DNA from: Saprolegnia diclina VS20 | Taxonomy: Eukaryota > Oomycota > Saprolegniomycetes > Saprolegniales > Saprolegniaceae | NCBI RefSeq assembly: GCF_000281045.1 | Contig: NW_008246080.1 | Span: 257,844-321,843, forward strand | Direction: 5' to 3' | Length of the DNA: 64,000 bases | Part shown: positions 10,601 to 21,321 of the stretch, piece after piece | Layout: every line of letters begins with the position of its first letter | Position numbering within the stretch: position 1 is the stretch's first letter | Notes under the pieces: model-generated | What the model saw: the letters and a program-made list of their open reading frames with translations, nothing else | What the model was told of the DNA's origin: nothing | Databases searched by the model: none | Made by a program: the position numbers and the translations under genes

Positions 10601-12064
10601 AAGGTGATAACAAGCATTATCCCTAGCTCTCGGAGAAGACGGCCGAACTCGAGCGCGTCGTGTCGGATGCTGACGCGTCTGCACTGCACGAGCGGACGCT
10701 CGAGTGCTCGGCGTTGACAGCACACGTAGGGTTCATGTGTACCTTCTGGTGCATTTACAGGCCGTGTGTAGGTGGCGACCCTCATGCAGCAGCTCGAGGC
10801 GTACCAGGCGGCCGGCCAAACGCAAGCGACACCGACCGCGGACCATGTGGCGAGTCTCGAAGCCGAGGTTGGTATTGCTGCTTACACACGGCGTGCAAAC
10901 GTGCATGTGTAGCTCTCGAGCTGCCAGGCCGAGCTGCAAGCGCTGCAAGAAAAGCATGTGAATGCACTCATGAAGGGCCGCGGATCCTCGTCCAACTCGG
11001 ACGACGATGATGACTCGGACGACGAGAACGATGATGGTGATACGACGGGCAGCCGGTCGTCGGTCGTGCAGGTCGACTCGAGCACCGACGTCACGGCCAC
11101 ACTCGAGAGAAGGTCCGCTTCTGCGAGCGCCGACGAGCTCGCCGAGGTGCGGCGCGAGGTATATATGACCACCCCGAAGCTCTTTTTTGTATCGGCGCCG
11201 CCCCTAGTTGGCGGTGTCCCGTCTTGAGATCCAAGAGCTGCAACAGGAGCTCGAGATGGCGCGTGCGTCCACGACGACGTCACCACAAGTCGCCGCCCTT
11301 GAAATGGAGCTGCAAGCAGCAAATGAAATGGTAGCCATGCGCTCGAGTCTCAGATCTGATGTGCTGAGGCACTAGCTGCTCGTCAAGGCGGACCGCATTG
11401 CCACACTCGAGGCGGCGGTCGCAGCCGCGGAAAAAGAAGCAGCTGAAGCCCAGGTACAAGGCAAACACCGGCCGTTGCGCGCGTCTCACTCGGTTGCAGG
11501 CAATCGATGGCGCGTCGCTTCGACGTCGGCTCGCCGAGTTGGAAGACGAGCTACAGACGACCAAAGCTTCGGTGCGGCGCCATACCGAGTCTCGTAAATG
11601 ATATTCAACCGACGATAGCTCGCGACGGCCCTCGATGCCGTGCACGACGGGGACTCGGACGACGACGACGACGAGACAAATGCGACGACGCACCTTGAAA
11701 CCGAGTTGACGACGGCCAAAACCACGGTACGACACTGCTGTCCAACTACATGTCATGTTGGATATGGTATGAGTAGCTGGCAACCGTGACCGCCGAGCTG
11801 GACGCCGCCAAAGCCACCAACGACGCGCTGGAAGCCAAGCTGCACCAGTCGTCAGTTGTCTCGGCCGACGAGTGGCACCAACTCAAGGCCGAGAACGAGT
11901 TTTACCAGACCGAGCTCATTGCGACCAAGCTCAAGCTCGCGCAGCTCCAAGAGACTGTCGACGATGTTTCGGCCGAGTTCAAAAAGACCGAGAAGGAGCT
12001 CGTGCTACTCAAGATCCAAGGCGCAGAGGCCGCGCTCAAGACGGCCAAAGGCAAGAAAAAATAA
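7633..12064 (+). CDS. EEIG1/EHBP1-type N-terminal C2 domain, long coiled-coil protein, many introns
   Basis: Starts MSRFLRAATHAGKTGVGFHV at 7633, the usual opening of an NT-C2 domain (about residues 1-165: FHVQVTLHRLTT, WTDEVMSLHATMY, KLMTIELVKAKG, FELDLATYI, then VTITSNLDTER across an intron). The rest is a low-complexity linker (SPEKRRSSTSASSS) followed by roughly 900 residues of heptad-rich coiled coil, ending GAEAALKTAKGKKK at 12064. About fifteen introns of ~45-60 nt break the gene; examples are 8075-8119, 8458-8493 and 8632-8675. Acceptors are almost always TAG or CAG, and exon frames rejoin cleanly. Family precedents (EHBP1, plant PMI proteins) link membranes or Rab GTPases to the cytoskeleton, and a similar tether role is likely here. 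The exact exon list should be checked with RNA reads. Its stop lies 16 nt from that of the convergent MORN gene. Confidence 0.75.
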
Positions 12065-12080
12065 GACCCCGAATAAGATC

Positions 12081-15000
12081 TTAGCGCGGTGAAGTCGTGC
12101 CGTTGTATGCATGCACGGTGCCATTGGCGAGCGTGAGCGTGCCTTTGCCATGGAGCGACACGTGGTTCTGCGTCCACTCGCCTTGAAAGACGTCGCCGTT
12201 GCCAAAGACGCAGACACCCCAGCCGCTGCGCACCTAGCCCACGCACTTGATACTTTGATCCTTTGATACAGTCGCCTACCCCGTGGACCCAAGCGCCGCT
12301 GTAGACGTCGCCGTTGGCGTACTTGCAGACGCCATGGCCGTGCGGGCGCATGTTGACGCACGCCCCGTCATAGACACTGCGCGTCGGAAACGTGATCGTC
12401 CACGGTCCATCGACAGGCGCGTCCCACTGCCAGACGCCGTCCTTGGTCGTGCCGTCGGCGCGCGACAGGACACCGGGGCCGTGCTTGACGTCAGCGCGCC
12501 ACGTACCGACAAACGTGTCGGCAGATGTCACAAGCGTCCCGTCGCCGTCGCGCACGTTGTGAGCAAAGCTGCCCGTATAGACGTCGCCATTGGCATACGT
12601 GAGCGTGCCGACACCGTGCTTTTGCCCAAGTGCAAACTCGCCTTGGTACTTGGCGCCGTCGGCGCTGGTCAACGTCCCGACTCCGTGCTTCAAGCCGTGT
12701 TCGAATTCACCACTGTACACGGCGCCGTCCGCGGTGGTGTACGTGCCCGACCCGTGGAAGGCGTTGGTGCGCCACGCCCCTAGACATAGTCTCCAAACAA
12801 ACTTCATTTCCAAGTTGGAGGAGACCCGTGTAGGTCTCGACGCCGCGCAAGATACACTTGCCGAGGCCATTCCGAGTGTCGTGCACCCAAGCGCCGTCGT
12901 AGACAAAGTCGTGGGCACCGCTCGTCAAGACACCTAAACGGTTTGGATCATTTGGATTCTTTGGATCGTTTGGATCGATTTTGGATCGATTTTGGATAGG
13001 TAATACCGTGTCCGTGGCGGCGGTCCATGTCCCACATGCCGTCGTACGTGTGCTGTGACGCTTTGGAAATGTACTTGCCGCGGCCGTGACGCTTGCCTTT
13101 GCGCAGGCCACCGAGGTACGTATCGCCATTCGGATACTCGATCGTCGTTATTGCCGACGTCGGCGCGTCATCCTGCGTCTCGTCGTCTTCGGTCTACGCC
13201 AAACGTCCGAACTCTCCACCGTCAACACGCAAGCACAACATACCAAGGAGATTTCGACGTACACCGGGGCATCGCCGGTCGTCGGCTGGCCATTGCGCCA
13301 TTGCCCATGAAACGTGGCGCCGTCGTGGTTGACAAAGATACCGCGGCCTTGCCGGAGGCCGTCGACCCAGTCGCCCGTGTACACGGAGCCATTCGCGTAC
13401 CGGCACGTTCCTAGCCTGCACGTCCATACGGGCTAGTTCGAATACGCAGCCAACTACCGTTGCCCCACGGGCGGCCTTGCTGGAGCTCGCCGCTGTACTT
13501 GTCGCCGCTGGGATACATAAGGATCCAGTCGTGGCCGTGGCCTTGCACCATCATATTGGCGCGCCAGAGTCCTTCTCTCGACTCTTTTGAGGCGCCAGAG
13601 GTGGCTTTGCCAAACCCTTGTCGCAAATCGTGTTGCCAGTCGCCGTCGTAGCCGTCGCCAGCGGTCACGTCTGCGTGGATTCCTTGGCCGTGGCGCTCGC
13701 CACCAACAAACGAGCCGGCGTAAACACTGCCATCGCGGTACCGGAGCGTGCCGACGCCATCAAAGCGCCCGATGGCCCACTCGCCGCTGTACGCTGCAAA
13801 CGCCGCGTCCGACGAGTAACTTGCCTTGCCAACGCCGTGCGGCCGACCGTTGAGAAACTCGCCGTCGTACACAAAGCCCCGGTTGGCGTCGACGAGGTGT
13901 CCGAGGCCGTGAAAAGCATTGCTCTTCCACCGTCCCTTGTAGACGAAGCGGTCGCCGTCTTGGAAGAGCCCGTCCCCGCAGCGCGCATCGTGAGCCCAGG
14001 ACCCGGTGTACGTGCCCTGGTGCGTGCTACATGTACTGCCTTAGCGCCCATCACAGAGTTTCAACGCGTTGTACGTAAGGACGCCGGTGCCGTGGCGCTG
14101 ATCGTGAACCCAGTCGCCAACGTACGTGTACCCGGTGGCAGCTACGGTGTACGTGCCCCGGCCGTGGCGCTTTCCGTCGAGAAACTCGCCGACGTACGTA
14201 TCACCCGAGTGATACGTATACCGGCCGTGCCCCGCGACCGGCGCCGGTGGCAGCGGGGCGGTCTCGAGCGACTGCGTTTCGCGCCACTTTGTGTAGTTGT
14301 ATGTTTGATACCACGCATCGAGCCAGTCGGCGTGGTGCTCGACGTCCAGCGGCGTCAACGACGAGCGCCACACAAAGTCCGTGAACGACGACCGGCGCGG
14401 CTTGGGGTTCGCGACGGCTTTAAGAAGCGCTTCGAAGAACTGCGTTTGGACTTGGGCGACGACCCACGCGTCGCTGCCAACGTACTCGATCGGCGGCAAC
14501 GCCTCGCTCGACGACGAAGCTACCGGGCGCTTCAGGATCCAACGGGCTTTTGAGAGACGTACAGGCAACCGTGGTCGCGAGGGTGGCGCCAAGGGCTGTC
14601 GTGTCAGGCCCAACGTCAGCCGCGATGGCGCCGCGCTCCGTGTGCCAGTGTACGCGCCCAGCGTCGAGATCCACGATCGCGTCGATCGGCGGCGTGTCGG
14701 CCATAGCCGTAGTACTGCAGAGAAGCAGCGCCAGGGGATCGCACGAGCCAACGAGACACCCGCCAACGTGCGACGAGAGCACCGATGCGAGATGCGCCGA
14801 GCCAAGGTACGGCTACGCTTCTATCGCACCGAGGAGCAGTAGCAACGATGTCTGTACCTGCAGGTAAAACGGATCATCATCGTCATTGGCAAGGACGAGA
14901 GGCAGCCCAAACTTGGTCCAGCGATACGCCGTCGGCGCCTCACTAGGAGGCGCATTGGCGTAGCCACCTGGAAAGAGCGAGAGGAGCGCTAAAATGGCTT

Positions 15001-15586
15001 TGGAGACGCGCGCGGGCGACGTGGCGAAGAAGACGATGCGGCCTTCGATCAAGACGAGCCGAAGCAGCGGCAGCAACGACGACGACAGTGTCGTCACAAG
15101 CTCCCGGAGCGGCCACGCCGTGGCTTCGGCAAGCGAAGGCGCGAGCGCCTGCAGCGCGTCGTAGAGCTCGATCACGCACGTATAGTCATCCGTGCAAGTC
15201 TACGCTTTACGTGTCGACATGAAAGAAGCAGAATGCGATGTCTCGACCTGCTCAAAGAATGAAAAGGCGGTGGCTTCGAGCGACGCGATGAGCGAATCGG
15301 TGAGCCGAGTGGTCAAGAGCACGACGACCTGGATGCGACCCGCGATGACGCGGCTGCACGCGACGCCGTGCCACGTTGGCGGTACCCAAAAAAAGTACGT
15401 CGACGATGCCATCGCTGGGGGTGGGCGCACGAGGCTCGGGAGCCGCGCGCGCAGCTCGTCGGTCCAGAGGTTCGAGGCGGAGGCGTCGGTGACGTCATTT
15501 GGCCCGTCCGACGGCGGGTACGACCACTCCAGCGCCGCGTGGGCGTCGCTGTAGGTGGCGACCGCCAGCAGCACCGACACAGTCAT
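12081..15586 (-). CDS. AVL9/DENND6-type domain fused to many MORN repeats
   Basis: One gene with several ~45-75 nt introns, starting at the ATG at 15586. The N-terminal ~270 residues look like the AVL9 family (DENN superfamily): ALEWSYPPSDGPNDVTD, then TYFFWVPPTWHGVACSRVIA, then LLRLVLIEGRIVFFATSP and ALLSLFPGGYAN, then CLVGSCDPLAL and DAIVDLDAGRVHWHTE. These fit the family's YPP, 'FG(V)SC.R', 'LL.E..V.F...P', 'LLSLFPG' and 'VGT.NPL...VD...G' landmarks. From about 14250 down to 12081 at least fifteen MORN repeats follow (YVGEFLDGKRHGRGTY, YSGEFEHGLKHGVGTL, YQGEFALGQKHGVGTLTY and others). The last exon ends NGTVHAYNGTTSPR. MORN repeats often bind membranes or act as flagellar scaffolds, and AVL9 proteins act in late secretion, so a membrane-traffic scaffold is plausible. 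Confidence 0.75.
12936..13008 (-). repeat. intron made of ATCCAAA-type tandem repeats
   Basis: On the gene strand, about seven copies of ATCCAAA with spacers of 0-4 nt fill most of an intron of the MORN gene. Donor GTATTACC and acceptor GTTTAG flank it. At ~73 nt it is longer than the usual ~48 nt. Confidence 0.6.
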
Positions 15587-15789
15587 GATCGTGGTGTCTT
15601 GTCGAGTGCAATGTGAAACGGTTCATACTGCAGCGGGTGCAGATCGACTGCGCAAACCTGTATCAGAGACATGCATCGAGTCGCATTTGGCAGCTCGAGA
15701 TGCGAGAGCGCCTGCGAGAGAGCCAGCACCACCGCGGCGCAAGCATCGATGGCACTGTGATAGGCTAGGATTCGGGGTGATGGACCAAG

Positions 15790-16515
15790 ATGAACTGGGA
15801 GGCGGCGATGGGCTTAGCTGTGCGCGAGCTCATCGAGCGGGTTTGGCTTCTTGCTTGCGCAAGGCCGGGACGTGGCCCACTTGACAAAATGACGGACGCG
15901 TGGGAGAAGATGCTCCTCGAGTGTGCGCTCGAAGAGCTCGAGACCAACTACGCGGCCAAGAAGGTCGCGCTTCGCGAGGCGCACGACGCCAAGCAAATCG
16001 CCCAGCAGGCCCAGCAGGGCATCTACACCGAGGGGCTTGCGACGTACAGCCACATGAAGCAGAACCAGCTCGACGAAGCCCAGACGCACCAAGCCGATGC
16101 GCTTGACAGCAAGCAGACGGACCGCGTCAGCCGCGAGCAAGTGGTCGAAGGCGAAGACTGGCGCCTTCTGCGCCAAGAGCGCGATGAGACGGGCGCCTCG
16201 GGCACCACGTTTGCGCGGGCGCGCAGCCGCTTGAGCGATAAGCACAAGGTGCTGGCCAGGGCTGGCGCGGAACGGGACGCCGCGGCGCGCGAGGCCTTGG
16301 GGCACAAGCACCAGCAGCAGCGCGCGGCCCAAACCGAGCTCGCGACCAACGAGGCCAGTATTGTTGAAGACACCCAGCGCACCGAGCGCCAGTCGCTCGC
16401 CAAGCGCTGCGACGATGCCATGCAGTCCCTCGATGCCAAGTACGTTGGTGACGTGCGAGGCGCCACGAGTGCGCCCAACGCCGAAGCGTACGTCAAGGCC
16501 GCGTGCGCGCCGTGA
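15790..16515 (+). CDS. unrecognised helical/coiled-coil protein
   Basis: Open frame of 241 residues from the ATG at 15790 to a TGA at 16513-16515. An internal Met at 15889 (MTDAWEKMLLECALEELETN) starts the clearly helical part and is an alternative start. It is rich in Ala, Gln, Glu and Arg with long heptad runs (AREALGHKHQQQRAAQTELA) and a SYxHMKQNQLDEAQTH stretch. It has no signal peptide or transmembrane span and no family was recognised. Third-codon GC bias and length support a real gene. It lies between the start of the MORN gene and the convergent ubiquitin-eS31 gene. Confidence 0.6.
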   Translation: MNWEAAMGLAVRELIERVWLLACARPGRGPLDKMTDAWEKMLLECALEELETNYAAKKVALREAHDAKQIAQQAQQGIYTEGLATYSHMKQNQLDEAQTHQADALDSKQTDRVSREQVVEGEDWRLLRQERDETGASGTTFARARSRLSDKHKVLARAGAERDAAAREALGHKHQQQRAAQTELATNEASIVEDTQRTERQSLAKRCDDAMQSLDAKYVGDVRGATSAPNAEAYVKAACAP

Positions 16516-16735
16516 CCGTAGTCCTATCCGCTGCTAACACGATCTACTTTTCAGAGTCCGCCAACCCTCTACTGCTTTCTGGGTGGGTTGCCAGACTGGG
16601 CTCGGGACGCAGATTCTAGTCTGGTACTCGTCTCGATCGAGTGGGAAGATACAATCCAAATTACTTTCAGACAGGATCATGTTATGGTCGGAAGTCGTCG
16701 GCTACATCGTTGTGCAAGGTCGGGCAGGAAGACAT

Positions 16736-18074
<1,339 letters not shown>

Positions 18075-18779
18075 ATGACCACCATGAATGTGCTCTGGTC
18101 GAGCTTCGAGGTGTGTCCTCCATGCATCTCGACGAAACCGCAACGAGTATGTCCTAGGACCAAGCACTACGCGCGGCCATTGCAGTCCTCGGCGGCTGCC
18201 GCTGGGAGCAAATTGCGCGCAGTTGCCCACGGCGGTCGGCACTCGCATGCAAGCAACGCTGGAAGATGCTGCAGACCCAAGGCGCCAACAAGCGGGCGTG
18301 GAACTCGCGCGAAGACAGTGTGTTGATGGCGCTTGTCCGCCAATACGGTCCAAGCAGGTGGGCGCTAATCGCGTCGCACCTTCTGCACCGCAACGCCAAG
18401 CAGTGCCGAGAGCGCTGGCACAACCAGCTCGACCCGACCATTCGCCACACCGAGTGGACCGGCGCCGAAGACCGGTTGGTGTTGCTGCGGCAGCACGAGC
18501 TCGGCAACAAGTGGTCTGCGATTGCCGACGAGATGCCGGGCCGGTACGTACATCTACCGCAGCTCCCATTCTCACAGTGTCTTTGCCAGTACGGACAATG
18601 CCGTCAAGAACCGATGGCACGCGTCCATCAAGGTAGCGTCGTCGCCTCGTCCACCTACGCTTTATGTGGACGGCTGTGTCTAGCCCAAGCGCGCGACAAC
18701 GACGCCAGGAACGACCGTGCTCTTCGCCGACTGGGCGCCGCTCGCGGCCGTCGACTGGACTTTCTTTTCGTATCAATAA
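18075..18779 (+). CDS. compact three-repeat MYB (R1R2R3) DNA-binding protein
   Basis: Four exons: 18075-18110, 18158-18543, 18590-18632 and 18684-18779, giving 186 residues in a clean frame. R1 reads LWSSFEDQALRAAIAVLGG..RWEQIARSCP..CKQRWKML, split by the first intron. R2 is KRAWNSREDSVLMALVRQYG..RWALIASHLLHRNAKQCRERW. R3 is [45 protein letters not shown]. The Trp (or hydrophobic) spacing and the recognition-helix 'NAKQCRERW' and 'TDNAVKNRW' are those of the animal/plant c-MYB group. Beyond R3 only about 30 residues remain (PKRATTTPGTTVLFAD), so it has no obvious activation domain. It may bind the MYB core AACNG; the target is unknown. Confidence 0.9.
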
Positions 18780-18844
18780 GATCTTGAAACAGTGTATTTC
18801 CAGCGTTGGACAATGTGGGAACTGTGTGGCCAGTACCGTTTCGG

Positions 18845-18893
18845 GTTTTGAGTTTCGAGTCTTGAGCTTCGAGTTTTGAGTTTTGGGTTTCGA
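18845..18893 (+). repeat. seven-unit heptamer repeat abutting the tRNase Z start codon
   Basis: Seven consecutive 7-nt units of the form GTTTTGA/GTTTCGA/GYTTYGA occupy 18845-18893. The last A of the array is the A of the ATG of tRNase Z. It therefore forms the 5' leader or promoter edge of that gene. Confidence 0.8.
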
Positions 18894-20304
18894 TGCCACC
18901 GGCGCACGTTCAGCCGCCGACGGTCGAGGTCGTCTTCCTCGGTACGTCGTCCATGATGTCGTCCGCAACGCGCAACGTCTCGGGCATCGGCGTCTCGATC
19001 GATGGCGACTGCTGGATCTTTGACGCTGGCGAAGGCATTGGGCTCCAGCTCTCGAAAGCGTCGCTGCTCTTGAGCGCCGTCTCGCGGATCTTTGTGACGC
19101 ACATGCACGGCGACCACATCTTTGGGCTCATGGGCCTCCTTCTTTCGGCGGGCAACGGCGGCGTCGCCCGCGAGATACAAGTATGTAGGCTATCGCCATT
19201 CTCTCGCGGCCATGTCATGGCAAGCATCGTAGGTAGTCGGGCCGCCGGGCCTGCGACGATACCTGCGGCGCAACTTTGTCGAGTCGCAGTCCAACATGAA
19301 GTGTGCGCGGTACTATGTGGACGAGCTATGGGCACCGACGAGCACGGAGCTCACGTGCGAGTACGATCCGCTGCCGTTCGAGCGCCAAGGCGCCAACGTT
19401 GTCCCGAGCGACGATGGCTCGTGGTGCGTCCCGTGCCCGCGCCCGTCGGCCTTTCATGTACGCGCTGCTGCGCTCCGCCACACGCTCGAGCCATGCTATG
19501 GCTTTGTCATTCAAGAGCATGACTACCCTGGACGGTACTGCATTATTGCGTCCGTCGACCGATACCGATTTGAGTGTAATTAGGGTGCAGTTGACGCCAG
19601 CGCTCCGCGCAAGACTCCTTCGCGACGACAACGCCGCCTTCTTGCGCGCACACTACGGTATGGAGAACCCGCTCCAAGCCCTGGCGATGGTGCAGGGCAG
19701 CGACACGGCGAGTGTGACGCTGGTCGACGGATCGCTGTGCCTGCGGGACATTGCCGGCCCGACGCGGCATGGGCGGCGGCTCTGTATCCTAGGCGACACG
19801 TGCGACTCGCGCGCTATCGCATCGCTGGCCGTCGGCGCTGACGTCGTCGTGCACGAGTGCACAAACGCGTTCATTGCCTCGCTGGACAGCCAGTCAACGA
19901 CGAGCGAAGAGGTCGAAGCCCGTACGTTTGTTCACGGCCACTCGACACCGGCGATGGCCGGCCGGTTCGCGGCCGCGGTGGGCGCCTCGCGCCTCATCCT
20001 GACGCACTTTAGTCGACGGTACCGTGACGACGCCTCGGACGAGATGACGCACGCCATGACCGAAATCAAAACGCAGTGCAGCGCCTACTTTACCGGCCTC
20101 GTGCACTGCGCCCACGACCTGCAGCACATCCGCTTGCCTATGCGCGAAGAGCGGACGCGGGACCTGGTCGCCGAGGGCGCCGAGGCCGCGCGCGTCGCCT
20201 CATCAGCAGCCGACGACGCCAAGGCAGCGGCGATCCGCTTCTTTCGTTCCCATCCCACGAGCAGCGACGGGCACACGTCGCATGCCAAGCGCCTGTTGTC
20301 GTGA
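18893..20304 (+). CDS. tRNase Z (ribonuclease Z), short form
   Basis: Three exons (18893-19180, 19233-19534, 19584-20304), 436 residues. It has the metallo-beta-lactamase core of tRNase Z: VEVVFLGTSSMMSSATRNVSG, then IFDAGEGIGLQL, the metal motif FVTHMHGDHIFGL (HxHxDH) and, further on, LCILGDTCDS, VVVHECTNAF, the HGHSTP box and LILTHFSRRY. The enzyme cuts the 3' trailer from tRNA precursors. The short (ELAC1-like) architecture lacks the N-terminal half-domain of long forms. A long Ala-rich helical tail (AEGAEAARVASSAADDAKAA) follows the core. Starts immediately after a heptamer repeat. Confidence 0.92.
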
Positions 20305-20389
20305 ACCACAAGATTTTCGTTTCAATAAAGTACGCTGTTGACTCGACTGTCGTAAGTCCGCTTGCTGGCCACAACGAAGATCGAAGAGG

Positions 20390-21038
20390 ATGGCGACAGG
20401 GTTCGCAGCGCTCTCACCGACGACGCTCGCCGATGTGCTTCCGCGGACGCAGGTCATGCGCTACAACATCCGGCCTCTCTGGGCGTGTCCGCGCATCACC
20501 GGCCCTGCGTTCACGGTCCGCTTGTCGCCAGGTACGCGCGGTCCGTCTACTCGCCGCTCATGCACGACGACGACCAGGCGACAACTTGATGCTGCACGCG
20601 GCCATGTACGAGGCGCCGCCTGGTAGCGTTGTGGTCGTGCAGTCGGGCGACATGGCGTTTGCCGCGATCGGCGGCAACGTAGCTCGGATCGCCAAGGAGC
20701 GCGGGCTCGCGGGCCTTGTCCTCGATGGGCTCGTGCGCGATATCGCTGAGATCCGCGACTTGGCCTTTCCCGTCTTTGCGCGGGGTATCGTCCCCGTGCC
20801 GGGTACGAAGGTGCGCGTTGGCGAGCTCAACCAGCCCATCGTCTGCGGCGATGTGCACGTGCAGGCTGGCGATGTCGTCGTCGCCGACGAAGAAGGGATC
20901 GTCGTTGTCCCGGCGGCGTCGGTCGCGACAGCCCTCGCGGAGGGCACCAAGCGGCAGGAGAAGGAAGCGCGCGAAGGCTACGAAGCGTGGAAGCGCAGTC
21001 ACAGCGCGCGGGTCCAAGCGGCCTTGACGCGTGCGTAG
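20390..21038 (+). CDS. RraA-like protein (HMG/CHA aldolase family)
   Basis: Two exons, 20390-20531 and 20578-21038, 200 residues. The RraA fold signature is clear: ITGPAFTVRL, MYEAPPGSVVVVQSGDMAFA, then RGLAGLVLDGLVRDIAEIR, DLAFPVFARGIVPVPG and GDVHVQAGDVVVADEEGIVVVP. Family members include the bacterial RNase E inhibitor RraA and class II pyruvate aldolases acting on 4-hydroxy-4-methyl-2-oxoglutarate; the latter activity is the likelier one in a eukaryote without RNase E. The GLVRD-type Asp and Arg that bind metal and pyruvate are kept. It lies 85 nt downstream of tRNase Z on the same strand. Confidence 0.85.
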
Positions 21039-21321
21039 CCGCCGCCACGTCAGGGCGAGCGCATGGACTGATGTGGTAGCCTCTCATTGGCTATAATTCA
21101 ACATATCCGTTTTCGCAGAATCCGTTTCAAGGGTACCCGCTTCCACTCGTGTCCTATGCTGTGCTGCAAGATATGTAATGTGAGAGGTTTTATAATGTGC
21201 AGAGGACTGGGGTTGGGAGGCCTCGACCACGCCGTGCTGTAAATATGTATTTATAGAGGATTGAGCCAAGTATTTTTAACTTGCGGTTCTTTTGCAGCAA
21301 ACGAGGAAACAGGAAGCCCGC
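21039..21321. other. intergenic region before Sec16
   Basis: About 280 nt, with an ATTGGCTATAATT stretch near 21086 and an acceptor-like CTTTTGCAG just before 21300 that could end a 5'-UTR intron. Confidence 0.4.

Noticed and set aside
7633-12064. Stop codons every few hundred nt, suggesting a pseudogene
   Set aside because: Each break lies in a 45-60 nt GT..AG segment whose removal restores the frame and the coiled-coil heptads.
12283-14553. Long plus-strand frames in the MORN region
   Set aside because: They are complementary-strand shadows of the MORN repeats; the minus strand shows the periodic YxGxFxxGxxHGxG pattern.
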